Source: CAYGAW01 sp964347945
GTDB lineage: Bacteria > Chloroflexota > Anaerolineae > UBA7937 > B3-Chlor
Assembly (NCBI GenBank): GCA_964347945.1
Contig: CAYGAW010000056.1
Span: 1-41,174 of the forward strand
Length of the DNA: 41,174 nt
Direction of reading: 5' to 3'
The notes below the pieces were generated by a model. The model had not been told where the DNA came from. It searched no databases and worked only from the letters and a program-made list of their open reading frames with translations. Below, in pieces: positions 32,616-39,956 of the stretch; positions within the stretch are counted from its first letter, which is position 1, and every line of letters begins with the position of its first letter. The position numbers were made by a program, and so were the translations under genes.

Positions 32616-33822
32616 TCTGTTGGCACCAGACAGGCTCCGTGTCGTCGAACACGTTGTCGGTGAGACGCGTCGGGTCGCGACCATCCGAATCCATGATGTA
32701 TACCTCCCGGGTCTTGAGGCCGTCACCGCGACCAGTGTAGGCAACGAAGACTATCCACTCTCCGTCAGCCGACCACTGCGGCTGCTCCGCGCCAACCGGG
32801 AAAGCCGTCAATCTCCTCGGCTCTGTCCCATCCGCCTCCATGACATAGATTTGCTGCCTGCCACCGCGGTCGGAGGTGAAGGCAATCTGGTCGTTCCTGG
32901 GCGACCAGGCAGGATACCAGTCCCGGGCGGGATCTTCGGTAAGGCGCACCGTGTTTCCGTCTTCTACCGAGATGTTGAAGATATCCCAGTTGCCGTCTCG
33001 CTTTGAGGCAAAGGCCAAAGCCGAGCCATCGGGAGCCCAGCTGGGTTGCTCAACCGAGGATTCCTGCCTCGTCAACTGCGTCTGTCCCCTGCCGTCGGAG
33101 GTCATAAGATACAGTTGAGCGGGTCTATGACGATCTGAGACGAAGCCGATGGTCTCTCCATCTGGAGCCCAACGAGGAGAGTAGTCGCCGCCCAGCGCTC
33201 TGGTCAGGTTCGTCGCCTCCGTACTCTCGGGCTCCAGGAGCCAGATGTCCGCGCCGCCTCCGATAGCGGTAGAGGAGAAGAGCATCACACCAGCGCTGCC
33301 GCACGACGGCTCGCGATCCTGTTCAGGACCGTCCGTGAGACGCACCACTTCACGGCCGTCGGTACGCATAGTGTAGATCTCATAGTTCCCATCACGATCA
33401 CTGGCAAAGGCAATGCGGCCCATGGGAATCACATCGACGACTGTCACGGGCGAGTTGAGCATCCCTCCTTCGCGACTGTACACCTTCACAACAAGCTGAT
33501 GCCGACCCGACCCTTGCGGCGACCAGGAATGGGCAACGGACCAGGCCGCCAGGCCTGCGGCACTATCGCTGGTGAGCGTTTCGACCAGAGCCTCATCGAC
33601 CCACAACTCAGACCTGACCAGGTTCCGCCCTGCCGCAGAAGCCTGTACGGTAATACCCTCGCCCTCCACGGTGAGAAATCCGTGCGGCGGATAGACGATC
33701 TCAGCGCTCGAAACATCGGGGGAGAGGAGCACCAAGTCCACGAAGAGTAAGCCAAGACCCGCATAGACGAGGATGATCAAGAGGCTCAGCAGTGCCAGAA
33801 TCCTTATATCCCGACCAGTCAT
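32608..33822 (-). CDS. TolB-like beta-propeller protein, membrane-anchored
   Basis: The protein has a signal-anchor helix near the N-terminus (ALLSLLIILVYAGLGLLFVDLVLL) and an Ig-like/cadherin-like domain (IVYPPHGFLTVEGEGITVQASAAG...). Six to seven PD40/TolB repeats follow, of the type IAFASDRDGNYEIYTMRTDG and QPSWAPDGSALAFAS. It is extracytoplasmic by inference. Propellers of this kind usually bind protein or carbohydrate partners. In-frame ATGs lie at 33864 and 33822. I prefer 33822 because 33864 abuts a perfect -10 box (33865-33870) and would precede the transcript. It is the first gene of the operon running to adenine deaminase, although its function does not obviously fit nucleotide metabolism. 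Confidence 0.88.
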   Translation of the reverse strand: MTGRDIRILALLSLLIILVYAGLGLLFVDLVLLSPDVSSAEIVYPPHGFLTVEGEGITVQASAAGRNLVRSELWVDEALVETLTSDSAAGLAAWSVAHSWSPQGSGRHQLVVKVYSREGGMLNSPVTVVDVIPMGRIAFASDRDGNYEIYTMRTDGREVVRLTDGPEQDREPSCGSAGVMLFSSTAIGGGADIWLLEPESTEATNLTRALGGDYSPRWAPDGETIGFVSDRHRPAQLYLMTSDGRGQTQLTRQESSVEQPSWAPDGSALAFASKRDGNWDIFNISVEDGNTVRLTEDPARDWYPAWSPRNDQIAFTSDRGGRQQIYVMEADGTEPRRLTAFPVGAEQPQWSADGEWIVFVAYTGRGDGLKTREVYIMDSDGRDPTRLTDNVFDDTEPVWCQQNE

Positions 33823-33864
33823 CTGCCCGTTTGCAGGACGCCGCCCGACCGGTGCAGCGGCCAT

Positions 33865-33893
33865 ATTATATTCGTGTGCCTCAGAAAACACAA
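33865..33893 (-). promoter_or_regulatory. Promoter of the TolB-MazG-isomerase-amidohydrolase-ade operon
   Basis: On the minus strand, a perfect TATAAT (33865-33870) sits 17 bases from TTGTGT (33888-33893), a weak -35 that overlaps the tail of the preceding terminator. Confidence 0.5.
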
Positions 33894-33923
33894 TCGCAGA
33901 GACCCAACCGAGATCTCTGCGAT
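33883..33923 (-). terminator. Intrinsic terminator of the jelly-roll protein gene
   Basis: A perfect 10-bp stem ATCGCAGAGA/TCTCTGCGAT (33893-33902 with 33914-33923) with an 11-base loop is followed on the minus strand by TGTGTTTTC. It lies 48 bases after the stop at 33971. Confidence 0.75.
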
Positions 33924-33970
33924 CGCGAACAGCTGTGCGCCTGCTGGCAATGCCCGCTAGCTAGGGACCT

Positions 33971-34624
33971 CTATCCCTTGAAGGTGACCCCATCAACGTT
34001 GAGGAGGACCTCCCTGCCCGCCGTCGGCCACTTCTTCCAGAGCCTGATGAAGAGAGTCAGGCTGTCTGACTCGGCCTTGACGTTCATGCAGTAGGAGTCC
34101 ATCTCCTCGCCCGGAGCCGTGCGCTCGTAAACGGTGTCCCACGGGATGTCGATCCAGTCTTCTGCCGCCAGCGCTGACCAGTCCATGCCTCCGTCCTGGT
34201 CAATACCCACGTTGGCGGTGTAGCCCCAGCTCCGAGGGTCCGGATCTCCCCGCAGCGACCGCAACATGCCGTGCAGGCAGAGTTCGTAGGTGGTACCGGC
34301 CTTGACCGATATCTTTTGATAGATGCCGGCCACTCGATCCGGGTCGGAGGCCCCAAAGCACTCGGTGTTGATCTCTATCAACTGGGAATGCGCACCGTCG
34401 TGCACAACAGGTGGCCAAGTGTCGTCATGGAAGCTCACCTTCATGGCGCCGCCGTTGTCGAACTCGTGCCAGCCGTACGCAACGCCATCCAGGTCGAATC
34501 CTCCCTCGAAATCACCATTGGCGACGAGATTGTCCGTCGGACCAGCGATCGAGGGAAGGACGAGGAAGCCTACCACCAAGACCAACAAAGCCAGAAAGGA
34601 TCCTATAAGGATTCGGTTTCTCAT
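33971..34624 (-). CDS. Secreted protein with jelly-roll (CBM-like) domain, unknown
   Basis: This 217-residue protein has a signal peptide or anchor (RNRILIGSFLALLVLVVGFLV) ending near SIAGPTDN. A single beta-sandwich begins NLVANGDFEGGFDLDGVAYGW and continues GIYQKISVKAGTTYELCLHGML. The NGDFEG opening and YQKIsVkAGTtYel strand are typical of CBM4/9/CBM22-like and related galactose-binding-like folds. It probably binds a glycan or a surface partner and has no enzymatic motif. ATG 34624 has GGAGG directly upstream. Its transcript would have a leader of about 230 bases (promoter 34864-34892), and the gene ends in a clear terminator. Confidence 0.8.
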   Translation of the reverse strand: MRNRILIGSFLALLVLVVGFLVLPSIAGPTDNLVANGDFEGGFDLDGVAYGWHEFDNGGAMKVSFHDDTWPPVVHDGAHSQLIEINTECFGASDPDRVAGIYQKISVKAGTTYELCLHGMLRSLRGDPDPRSWGYTANVGIDQDGGMDWSALAAEDWIDIPWDTVYERTAPGEEMDSYCMNVKAESDSLTLFIRLWKKWPTAGREVLLNVDGVTFKG

Positions 34625-34946
34625 TTCTCCTCCCTCATCGTACCTTCGACAATCCCAACGGCCGCGCCTCCGCCGGGAGACTATGGCCAACTGCGCCCTT
34701 GGCCACTCGATTGGGATAGCGACCCGTCAAATGCTGCCTACATCACCTCCTCTCATCTCAACGCTCTTGCCAGCAGTGCAGATTCCTCGCAGATGACCCG
34801 CAAGTGCAACCACACGCATCACACTGACCCTCTGGAACAACCAGGCAAGAAGGCTTACATGATAGTATACCATTTTCTCGCTGTTCCTGCAACCTAGCCA
34901 GTTCTGAGGCTGAGGTGCTCGTATGATATCAACCCAGCGTGCATTC
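34625..34946 (-). other. 322-base gap and long 5' leader of the jelly-roll protein gene
   Basis: Besides the promoter, the leader contains a strong ribosome-binding site (GAGAGGAGG, 34747-34755 on the opposite strand) directly followed by ATG TAG (34738-34743), a start-stop minimal ORF. No known riboswitch was recognised. Confidence 0.45.
34864..34892 (-). promoter_or_regulatory. Promoter of the jelly-roll protein gene
   Basis: On the minus strand, TTGCAG (34887-34892), a 17-base spacer and TATACT (34864-34869). Confidence 0.6.
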
Positions 34947-35525
34947 TCAGAAGACCGGCTTGCAGAGGATTTCATTGATACGCAGATCGAAGAAGTCCTG
35001 GGCGTTGGCCGGTCGCAAGATCGCAGCTGTGTCTGCACCGCGACCGGTGCCTGCTATGGCAAGCGCCGGCTCGTCGGTACGAACCAATCCCGCGTCGGCG
35101 GCCATGATGGTTATCTCACAAGCCACCTTCATACCTTCTCCAAGAATGCGCAGTGTATAGGCTATGATCTCGTCCACTTGGTACGTGTTCAGCTTGCGGC
35201 GAATCGCTCGGTTCACGCCTCCGAAAGCGTGTTGGCAGGTGAGCAAATGCGCACCCTCCTTCAAGATCGCTCGCTTGTTTTCCTCCGTGAGCTGCTGAGC
35301 GTTTGGCTCGGCGAAACCCGCGGAATGTGTGACCACCACCAGATGATAGCCCTTGAAGACCTCGGCGGCTCTTCGACCAGTCTCACCTCCTGTGCTGGCA
35401 ACAACTACCTGGCGGATACCGAGCTCCCTTGCGCGCTCACTGGCGATCCGCAGGGTCCGTTCGGTGTTCTCTTTCCCCGGGCTGCTGAAATACGTGATGC
35501 TAGCTGTGCTGTCTGCGACAGACAT
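34947..35525 (-). CDS. Pyruvate-kinase C-terminal-domain-like protein
   Basis: This 192-residue stand-alone alpha/beta domain opens with ITYFSSPGKENTERTLRIASERARELG and contains QVVVASTGGETGRRAAEVF and VVVTHSAGFAEPNAQQLTEENKRAILKEGAH. This pattern belongs to the small family that shares the fold of the pyruvate kinase C-terminal (allosteric) domain but lacks the kinase barrel. No biochemical function is established that I can name. Two adjacent ATGs (35528, 35525) follow a strong GGAGAGGAGG. The second has better spacing. It probably has its own transcript, since the jelly-roll gene's promoter lies after its stop. Confidence 0.8.
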   Translation of the reverse strand: MSVADSTASITYFSSPGKENTERTLRIASERARELGIRQVVVASTGGETGRRAAEVFKGYHLVVVTHSAGFAEPNAQQLTEENKRAILKEGAHLLTCQHAFGGVNRAIRRKLNTYQVDEIIAYTLRILGEGMKVACEITIMAADAGLVRTDEPALAIAGTGRGADTAAILRPANAQDFFDLRINEILCKPVF

Positions 35526-35528
35526 CAT

Positions 35529-35852
35529 ACCTCCTCTCCAGAACTGTCAACGTCCAACCCCTGTCGGGTCGCGGGCAAGAGGGAGTCCTGCCTACCCTGG
35601 CCTGCTCTCGGTGATAGTGACTCATCACTCGCGAAGCACATCAGATTCGCAGCCGCTGTAACGTCGCGCAGGAAATCTGTGTGACTGGTGGTGGTCAGAG
35701 GGCTGAGTTATGAGGATGGCATGCGTGCGCGGGCGCCGCAGGGAAACGTGTCGTGAAGAAAGAGACAACCATTAGTGAAGGACACGGCAAACGCCCTGCG
35801 GCCCCCCACTTTTGAGTCAAGCGTATTTCGACCGACTAGCTGAAGCGGTGGG
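35529..35852. other. 324-base gap with a structured inverted repeat
   Basis: It contains the two-stem inverted repeat at 35735-35802 (separate entry) and a TTGACA (minus strand, 35545-35550) too close to the next start to serve as a -35. No coding frame looks real. Confidence 0.5.
35735..35802. other. Candidate structured RNA: two-tier hairpin, strand unknown
   Basis: A 9-bp stem GCCGCAGGG/CCCTGCGGC (35735-35743 with 35794-35802) encloses an asymmetric internal loop (AAA versus GCAAACG). A second 6-bp stem follows, CGTGTC/GACACG (35747-35752 with 35781-35786), around a 28-base purine-rich loop that begins and ends with GTGAAG. It lies between the DUF11-like gene's stop and the start of the pyruvate-kinase-like gene. 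It could be a 3' element of the former, a leader of the latter, or an independent RNA. No poly-T follows directly on the minus strand. Confidence 0.35.
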
Positions 35853-36434
35853 CTACCCTCTACGTGAGCGCCACCGCAGCCCCGCATACCCGGCACATCC
35901 GGCCAGACCACTCCCAAGAAGCAACAGGCTGGGGAGCTCGGGAATGAACTCTCTGCCTATGTCAATCTCGGCGCAAGTCCGGTAGTTGAGACCCGGGTCT
36001 TCAACCTCGACCAGGGCACAGTTGTAGATCTCCGCCACCTCGTATACAGTGTCCAGCACTGTGCAGTGGATTCTGATAGTCACCGTTGTTCCGGCAGTGA
36101 CGTTGCCCACGTCTACCGTGACCAGTTGCCCGGCCCAACTCCCGGTTCCCTGAGTTGTAGTAACCCAATCGATGCGGAGATGAGGATCGATATCGTCGGT
36201 GACCACAACACTGTGCCATGTGCCTGGCCCCGCAGTGAAGGTGATCCGGAACACCAACTCGTCGCCGGCATTCACCAATGCCTTGCTGGCTGTCTTGACT
36301 GGGGGTATGCTCTTCTGTCCAAGCTGTGTCTGGGCAGGAGTTGCCCAGGCGCTGGAACTGAGAGAAAGCAGGGTCACAAGCACCAACGCCGTCGCCACAG
36401 AAGCGAGAATTCTCCGCCCGTGCCGTTCTGTCAT
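35853..36434 (-). CDS. Exported DUF11-like protein with PEP-CTERM-like C-terminal tail
   Basis: This 193-residue protein has a Sec signal peptide (about 1-31, ending SSSAWA). A single beta domain of the conserved-repeat (DUF11) kind follows: SKALVNAGDELVFRITFTAG...VVVTDDIDPHLRIDWV...VTAGTTVTIRIHCTV. The tail is IPELPSLLLLGSGLAG...GLRWRSRRG. Its short Pro-Glu-rich motif, single hydrophobic helix and Arg-rich end match the layout of PEP-CTERM sorting signals, which are cleaved by an exosortase. No exosortase is in the window. ATG 36434 has GGAGG 8 bases upstream. The promoter is at 36510-36539. It is divergent from the dehydratase operon. Confidence 0.82.
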   Translation of the reverse strand: MTERHGRRILASVATALVLVTLLSLSSSAWATPAQTQLGQKSIPPVKTASKALVNAGDELVFRITFTAGPGTWHSVVVTDDIDPHLRIDWVTTTQGTGSWAGQLVTVDVGNVTAGTTVTIRIHCTVLDTVYEVAEIYNCALVEVEDPGLNYRTCAEIDIGREFIPELPSLLLLGSGLAGCAGYAGLRWRSRRG

Positions 36435-36509
36435 CGAATGGTCCTCCCTTCATCAACCGTCTTCTGCACTCACCTCATTGCTGCGCGGCTCCACGCCTTG
36501 GCTGCGTCC

Positions 36510-36539
36510 AGTGTATCACCACAGCGTGCAAGAAGTCAA
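36510..36539 (-). promoter_or_regulatory. Promoter of the DUF11-like gene
   Basis: On the minus strand, TTGACT (36534-36539), an 18-base spacer and TACACT (36510-36515). Confidence 0.6.
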
Positions 36540-36737
36540 GTTCCCGCGGCATGGTTCGCGATGCAGTTCTGCCTCGGGATTGTCTGGACCAAGTCACACC
36601 TCTCCAAATGGGAGGTGGCTGCTTGCATGGGAGCCAACGATGAGCGCGAGGCGAAGGGCCGGAACTCCAGTTTCGCATCCTGGCTCGTGAGCCCCCCGAT
36701 CGACACCGACCGCTCGAGCGCCCGGAACGCTAGGGCT

Positions 36738-36766
36738 TTGTCACCCCGCCAGCGCAATGATATAAT
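36738..36766 (+). promoter_or_regulatory. Promoter of the 2-hydroxyacyl-CoA dehydratase-type operon
   Basis: TTGTCA (36738-36743), a 17-base spacer and a perfect TATAAT (36761-36766) match consensus at 11 of 12 positions. Transcription would begin about 23 bases before the start codon, just before the AGGTAGGAG site. Confidence 0.8.
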
Positions 36767-36795
36767 CTCCCAAACCATCGAGGTAGGAGTTGGCG

Positions 36796-37848
36796 GTGAC
36801 GCAAGATGCCCATAGGGCCAAGGTGGGGTATTTCTGTTCCTACGTGCCCAAGGAGATCATCTACGCTTTCGACAGAGTACCTGTGCGCGTACTACCCACT
36901 GCGGCAAAGGCCTCCGCTGCTGAAGCGTTTCTGCCTCGCAATTTCTGCTCACTGGTCAAGACGACCCTTGCCAGCTTCCTGGAGAACGAATCTGACTTGG
37001 AAGCGGTGGTACACGCCGATTCTTGCGATGCTCTGCGACGGCTCCACGATGTGTGGCGCCACTACGTCGACATCGACGCCTTGCACCTACTGGATCTCCC
37101 ACGGACCAACACGCCCACAGGGCAGGAGTACTTCTGCCACGCACTGCGCCAGCTCGCTGAGAAACTTGAGCAGCGCTGTCACCTGCGCCTGACGGCGCAG
37201 CGGCTCGGGACAGCTATCGAGTGCTATAACGAGCAAAGATCGCTGCTGCAAGAACTGGATGCAGCATGGATCGAAGGACGGATTGCCTCGGTGGAGTACT
37301 ACCGCCATTGCAGCGCTGCCATGACCGAAGATCCTCTTCTGGTCAACGCTCAACTCAGGGAGAGACTGGACGAAATCGTGCGGCAAGAGCCTCCTGCTCA
37401 TCACAACTCCTCCATTCTGGTAGTCGGCAGCCTTCTCGTACGCCCAGACTTGGTGGAGGCAATCGAGGATCACGGGGCTCGGGTGGTTGCCGACGACAGT
37501 TGCTCCATCGGCAGGGTCGTGACAGGACAGATTCCGGTGTCTAAAGACCTGGACGGGATACTGACAAACATAGCCGTGGCATACCTCGGGAAACCACCAT
37601 GCCCACGAATGCGTGACTTCCCAAGGCGTCTCGAGCACCTCTCCCAGCTGATCGCCTCTCACGGGGTGCAAGGAGTGATCTGCTCATACTACAAGTTCTG
37701 TGACCTGTTCATGTCAGAGTATCCGGTTCTACGCAAAGCCATGCAGGATAGGGGTATACCGGTACTGCTCCTCGAAGACGAGGGCGAAGCCATCCTGAGC
37801 GGCCAGCACCGCACTCGTCTGGAGGCCTTCCTGGAGTTGTTGCAGTGA
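36796..37848 (+). CDS. 2-hydroxyacyl-CoA dehydratase/benzoyl-CoA reductase family subunit (HGD-D), small
   Basis: This 350-residue protein has the HGD-D opening VGYFCSYVPKEIIYAFDRVPVRVLP. Cysteines at family positions are RNFCSLVK, HADSCDALRRL, DDSCSIG and SYYKFCDLF, and the end reads GIPVLLLEDEGE. HGD-D subunits pair as a heterodimer holding [4Fe-4S] clusters and catalyse radical elimination of water from 2-hydroxyacyl-CoA, or related ring or substrate reductions. The size resembles BcrC/HgdB-type subunits. GTG 36796 is chosen because AGGAG ends 6 bases before it. A TTG at 36790 touches the site. The stop overlaps the next gene by 4 bases. The substrate is unknown. Confidence 0.88.
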   Translation: MTQDAHRAKVGYFCSYVPKEIIYAFDRVPVRVLPTAAKASAAEAFLPRNFCSLVKTTLASFLENESDLEAVVHADSCDALRRLHDVWRHYVDIDALHLLDLPRTNTPTGQEYFCHALRQLAEKLEQRCHLRLTAQRLGTAIECYNEQRSLLQELDAAWIEGRIASVEYYRHCSAAMTEDPLLVNAQLRERLDEIVRQEPPAHHNSSILVVGSLLVRPDLVEAIEDHGARVVADDSCSIGRVVTGQIPVSKDLDGILTNIAVAYLGKPPCPRMRDFPRRLEHLSQLIASHGVQGVICSYYKFCDLFMSEYPVLRKAMQDRGIPVLLLEDEGEAILSGQHRTRLEAFLELLQ

Positions 37849-39116
37849 CGGAGACCAGAATCCGTGCCGAGCGCCGAGACGAAAGACAGCTGACAGCCGC
37901 GATGCTGAGAAGGGTCCTCCGTTCGAGGATGGGTCTCAACCTTCTCAAAGGCTACTGGGGATTCAACTCCCTAAAGGAGCATATCCGGATCGGTGGCGAG
38001 TTCGCGCTGAAGCTTGCCCAGCGAACCTACATCGACCAGGACGCACCGGTGGTGTGGTTCAACGCCTTGTTCCCACCCGAGTTGGTCTGGAGCCTCGGAG
38101 TGATCCCCTTCTATCCAGAGATTGTCTCCGGCATGGGGGCAAATGTGGGCCTCGGCCCGTCGTGCCTTGCTCAAGCGAGCGATGCCCACTACCCGATGGA
38201 CATTTGCACGTTTCACCGCAACGCCGCGGGCCTGGCTCTGCAAGGCGTCTTTCCCAGGGCGGATGCCTACGTCAGCACGTCCAACGTCTGTGACATCGCC
38301 GGTCAGATGCTGGCGAGCTCCGCCTTCGAGGCAAACAAGGAGTTCTTCCTCATTGATGTACCTGCCAGCTATGACCGAGAGAGCATCGATTACGTTGAGA
38401 AGCAACTCAAGGACCTCGTAGACCAGCTTTCCGCGATTACTGGCCGAGACTTCGACATCGAACGGCTCAGGGAGGCCATTCATCTGTCCAACCAGGCCCG
38501 AGAGTACTACCAGCAAGTCAGGAAGCTCAGGAGGGCTGAGCCGGCTCCCTTGCGGGGCTCTTCACAACTTAACCAGCTAGCGCTCATCGTCACCGCCTTC
38601 GGGACGCGCGAGGCTGTGGAATTCTACCGCGCGCTGCGGGACTACACTCAGGATCTCGTGTCCCAAGGGAGCAGCGAGCAGGCGAATCAGGAATACCGGC
38701 TCTATTGGATGCATTTGAAGCCATACTTCGCTACCGAGCTGATGTCGTGGTTTGAGGATGAACTGGGAGCGGTCATCGCCTTCGAAGAAGCGAGCAATGT
38801 GTGGTGGGAGCCGCTCGATGACACGCAACCGCTGCGGGCCATTGCGGAGAAGATGCTCACCGTCTACTACAACGGACCCCTCGAGCGCAGGCTCCGGACG
38901 ACCCTGAAGTGTGTCGACGAGTTCGGGGTCCAAGGCGTGGTACAATTCCACCATTGGGGCTGCCGTCAATCCACGGGAGCACTGCGAGTCATGCGGGACG
39001 TGCTGAGAAGCAGAGGCATCCCCTTCTTGCAGATAGATGGTGACTGCATCGATGAGACCAACCTACAGCTAGGCCCCCTTCGTACTCGTATCCAAGGCTT
39101 TCTGGAGATGCTTTAG
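37845..39116 (+). CDS. 2-hydroxyacyl-CoA dehydratase/benzoyl-CoA reductase family subunit (HGD-D), large
   Basis: This 423-residue second HGD-D paralogue is close to BcrB-type subunit size. The family pattern includes APVVWFNALFPPELVWSLGVIPFYPE, GPSCLAQASDAHYPMDICTFHRN (two Cys), STSNVCDIAGQM and QFHHWGCRQSTGALRVMRDVLRSRGIPFLQIDGD. GTG 37845 overlaps the previous stop (GTGA), so the two subunits are coupled and probably equimolar. The protein likely forms the catalytic heterodimer with the 350-residue subunit and receives electrons from the activator encoded next. Alternatives within the family are a dehydratase, a benzoyl-CoA-reductase-like enzyme, or a double-cubane-type reductase. The absence of CoA-transferase and ferredoxin genes leaves this open. 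Confidence 0.88.
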   Translation: MTETRIRAERRDERQLTAAMLRRVLRSRMGLNLLKGYWGFNSLKEHIRIGGEFALKLAQRTYIDQDAPVVWFNALFPPELVWSLGVIPFYPEIVSGMGANVGLGPSCLAQASDAHYPMDICTFHRNAAGLALQGVFPRADAYVSTSNVCDIAGQMLASSAFEANKEFFLIDVPASYDRESIDYVEKQLKDLVDQLSAITGRDFDIERLREAIHLSNQAREYYQQVRKLRRAEPAPLRGSSQLNQLALIVTAFGTREAVEFYRALRDYTQDLVSQGSSEQANQEYRLYWMHLKPYFATELMSWFEDELGAVIAFEEASNVWWEPLDDTQPLRAIAEKMLTVYYNGPLERRLRTTLKCVDEFGVQGVVQFHHWGCRQSTGALRVMRDVLRSRGIPFLQIDGDCIDETNLQLGPLRTRIQGFLEML

Positions 39117-39159
39117 CGGGGACTTGGACGCTAGGAAAGGGCAACTGGAGGTTCAGGTG

Positions 39160-39945
39160 ATGTATAGCGCTGGAGTTGACGTCGGGGCGGCCTCCGGAGA
39201 AGCACTAATCTGGGACGGCAAGGAGATCGTATCCTACTCTATCGTGCCCACCGGCTTCAACAGTCGCAGGGCCGCGTATCGGGCCATGGAGCAGGCGCTC
39301 AAAGGAACGAACATCTCCCAAGAGGACATAGGAGCCATTGTGGCCACCGGCTACGGCAGAATAGCCATCGATTATGCGGACAGCCAGGTAACGGAGATCA
39401 GCTGTTACGCCAGGGGAATCAATCACCTGCATCCAGAGGTGAGAACCATCATCGACATTGGCGGCCAGGATAGCAAGGCCATCTCCGTGGACAAAGAGGG
39501 GCGCGTGGTGGACTTCTTGATGAACGACAAGTGCGCAGCCGGGACAGGGCGCTTCTTGGAGGTCATGGCCAAGGCGCTCGAGTTGGAGATTGGCGACTTG
39601 GGCGATATCTCGCTGCGTGCCACAGAGCTACATCAGGTCTCCAGCACCTGCACCGTCTTCGCTGAATCAGAGGTCGTGACCCTGGTGGCGGAGGGCGTCA
39701 ATCGGGAAGACATCGTGGCTGGACTGCACGCCGCCATCGCCAAGCGAATAGTGAGCATGGTGAAGAGGGTGGGCCTGTCGCCCCCAGTAGCCATGGCTGG
39801 CGGCGTGGCCAAGAACATGGGTGTCGTCAAAGCTATCGAGGAAGAGATCGGAGAGCCTCTTGTGGTGCCACGAGAACCCCAAATCGTGGGCGCTCTGGGC
39901 GCGGCCATCCTGGCGATGGAGAACATGCAGGGCGCAGAGCACTGA
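39160..39945 (+). CDS. ATP-dependent activator of 2-hydroxyacyl-CoA dehydratase (BadF/BcrA/HgdC family)
   Basis: This 261-residue ASKHA-fold ATPase has phosphate-binding loops AGVDVGAASGEALIW and IIDIGGQDSKAI, adenosine loop AMAGGVAKNMGVVKAIEEEIG, and the two cluster cysteines in NDKCAAGTGRFLEVMA and SSTCTVFAESEV. These bridge a [4Fe-4S] cluster at the dimer interface. It uses ATP hydrolysis to push a low-potential electron into the dehydratase pair encoded upstream. ATG 39160 is preferred (GGAGG 8 bases before it). A TTG at 39124 lacks a site. Only one activator is present, unlike the BcrA/BcrD pair of class I benzoyl-CoA reductase. It is convergent with the thioredoxin/CcdA gene, with an 11-base gap. 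Confidence 0.93.
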   Translation: MYSAGVDVGAASGEALIWDGKEIVSYSIVPTGFNSRRAAYRAMEQALKGTNISQEDIGAIVATGYGRIAIDYADSQVTEISCYARGINHLHPEVRTIIDIGGQDSKAISVDKEGRVVDFLMNDKCAAGTGRFLEVMAKALELEIGDLGDISLRATELHQVSSTCTVFAESEVVTLVAEGVNREDIVAGLHAAIAKRIVSMVKRVGLSPPVAMAGGVAKNMGVVKAIEEEIGEPLVVPREPQIVGALGAAILAMENMQGAEH

Positions 39946-39956
39946 CCCGACGCTGA

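Larger units (their letters stand above)
36435..36795. other. 361-base divergent intergenic region with two promoters
   Basis: It holds the minus-strand promoter of the DUF11-like gene (36510-36539) and the plus-strand promoter of the dehydratase operon (36738-36766). About 200 bases between them show no recognisable gene or repeat. Confidence 0.6.

Noticed and set aside
35545..35550. TTGACA on the minus strand as promoter of the pyruvate-kinase-like gene
   Set aside because: It lies only about 20 bases before the start codon, leaving no room for a -10 box and leader.
35781..35803. Resemblance to the GGCAAAC box of c-di-GMP-I riboswitches
   Set aside because: The second conserved box (GACGCAAAGC) and the family's two-helix layout are missing.
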